Origin: Aphelocoma coerulescens
Lineage: Eukaryota; Chordata; Aves; Passeriformes; Corvidae
Length of the DNA: 64,000 bases
Assembly (NCBI RefSeq): GCF_041296385.1
Contig: NW_027184084.1
Coordinates: 2,294,001-2,358,000, forward strand
Reading direction: 5' to 3'
The notes under the pieces are model-generated. The model saw only the letters and a program-made list of their open reading frames with translations, was not told the DNA's origin and made no database searches. A program made the translations under genes and the position numbers. Below are positions 63,903-64,000 of the stretch, in pieces; position 1 is the stretch's first letter, and each line of letters opens with the position of its first letter.

Positions 63903-64000
63903 CAGGGGTCACTGTGCGTAAGGGCGCACAGTATCCTACACTGCCTTTGCGGTGGTTCATCAACACACCAATCCGAGTCAGACTCTGCTCAGTTGGTTGA
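63903..64000 (+). pseudogene. ERV-M2 start of pol
   Basis: Short sequence after protease (RKGAQYPTLPLRW), probably the beginning of RT; too short to confirm. The window ends here. Confidence 0.4.

Larger units (their letters stand above)
60063..64000 (+). mobile_element. ERV-M2, betaretrovirus-like provirus (5' part)
   Basis: 5' LTR, primer site, gag, dUTPase and protease, running off the right edge. It is inserted in ERV-L pro. The left flank TCACAT is a candidate target duplication whose partner is off-window. Same family as ERV-M1, but it keeps the Ala/Pro-rich gag segment and the protease. Confidence 0.87.

Noticed and set aside
1..64000. CRISPR array, rRNA operon or bacterial gene cluster
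   Set aside because: No spaced short repeats, rRNA sequence or operon structure; the repeats are LTRs with polyA signals and target duplications.

Overview
The window reads as heterochromatin-like DNA of a bird, most likely a songbird, and is built almost entirely of endogenous retroviruses (ERVs) and solo LTRs. I saw no intact host gene, rRNA, CRISPR array or bacterial feature. Three retroviral styles are present: ERVL-like (ERV-B, ERV-O), class I gammaretrovirus-like (ERV-A, C, K, N, S, probably U) and betaretrovirus-like (ERV-J, L, M1, M2). That mix, and the density of insertions, resembles avian W-chromosome or pericentromeric DNA; this is inference. All names ERV-x and LTR-x are working labels. 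Every retroviral gene is broken by stops, frameshifts, deletions or later insertions.

Left half (1-36,608) is one nested block. ERV-S (minus; LTR 36125-36608, gag start to 35073) was entered by ERV-C (minus; 5' LTR from 35072 inward, gag-pro-pol 18981-13165). ERV-C was entered downstream of its pol by ERV-A (minus; 5' LTR 12646-13109, gag to 9884, pro-pol 1248-1). ERV-A was entered by ERV-B (plus; 1249-9883), which itself carries two solo LTRs. The 5' LTR of ERV-C was separately split by ERV-J (plus; 20612-34973). ERV-J holds five direct insertions: LTR-H1, a solo LTR of the ERV-B family, LTR-K1, the complete ERV-M1 (25495-29819), and LTR-G2, which itself contains LTR-F2. The 3' ends of S, C and A lie off the left edge.

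Middle (36,609-44,640) is a looser patchwork of solo LTRs, a decayed minus-strand pol fragment (ERV-U), and about 2.3 kb (37009-39341) with no recognisable feature.

Right part (44,640-64,000): ERV-O (ERVL-like, plus) is interrupted by ERV-N (47032-51886) and LTR-P. It is followed by the env and 3' LTR of ERV-K (minus), then ERV-L (betaretrovirus-like, plus, from 56782). ERV-L is interrupted at 60063 by ERV-M2, which runs off the right edge.

Translation-control sites survive: G GGA AAC slippery heptamers at the gag-pro border of all four betaretrovirus-like elements, an A AAA AAG heptamer in class I ERV-C, and an in-frame UAG at the same gag-pro position in both ERVL-like copies. The most unusual signals are tRNA-like Pol III promoter modules in the leaders of ERV-N and ERV-S, an apparent membrane segment in the N-terminal Gag of the ERVL-like elements, and two proviruses that end without a 3' LTR against uninterrupted target sequence.
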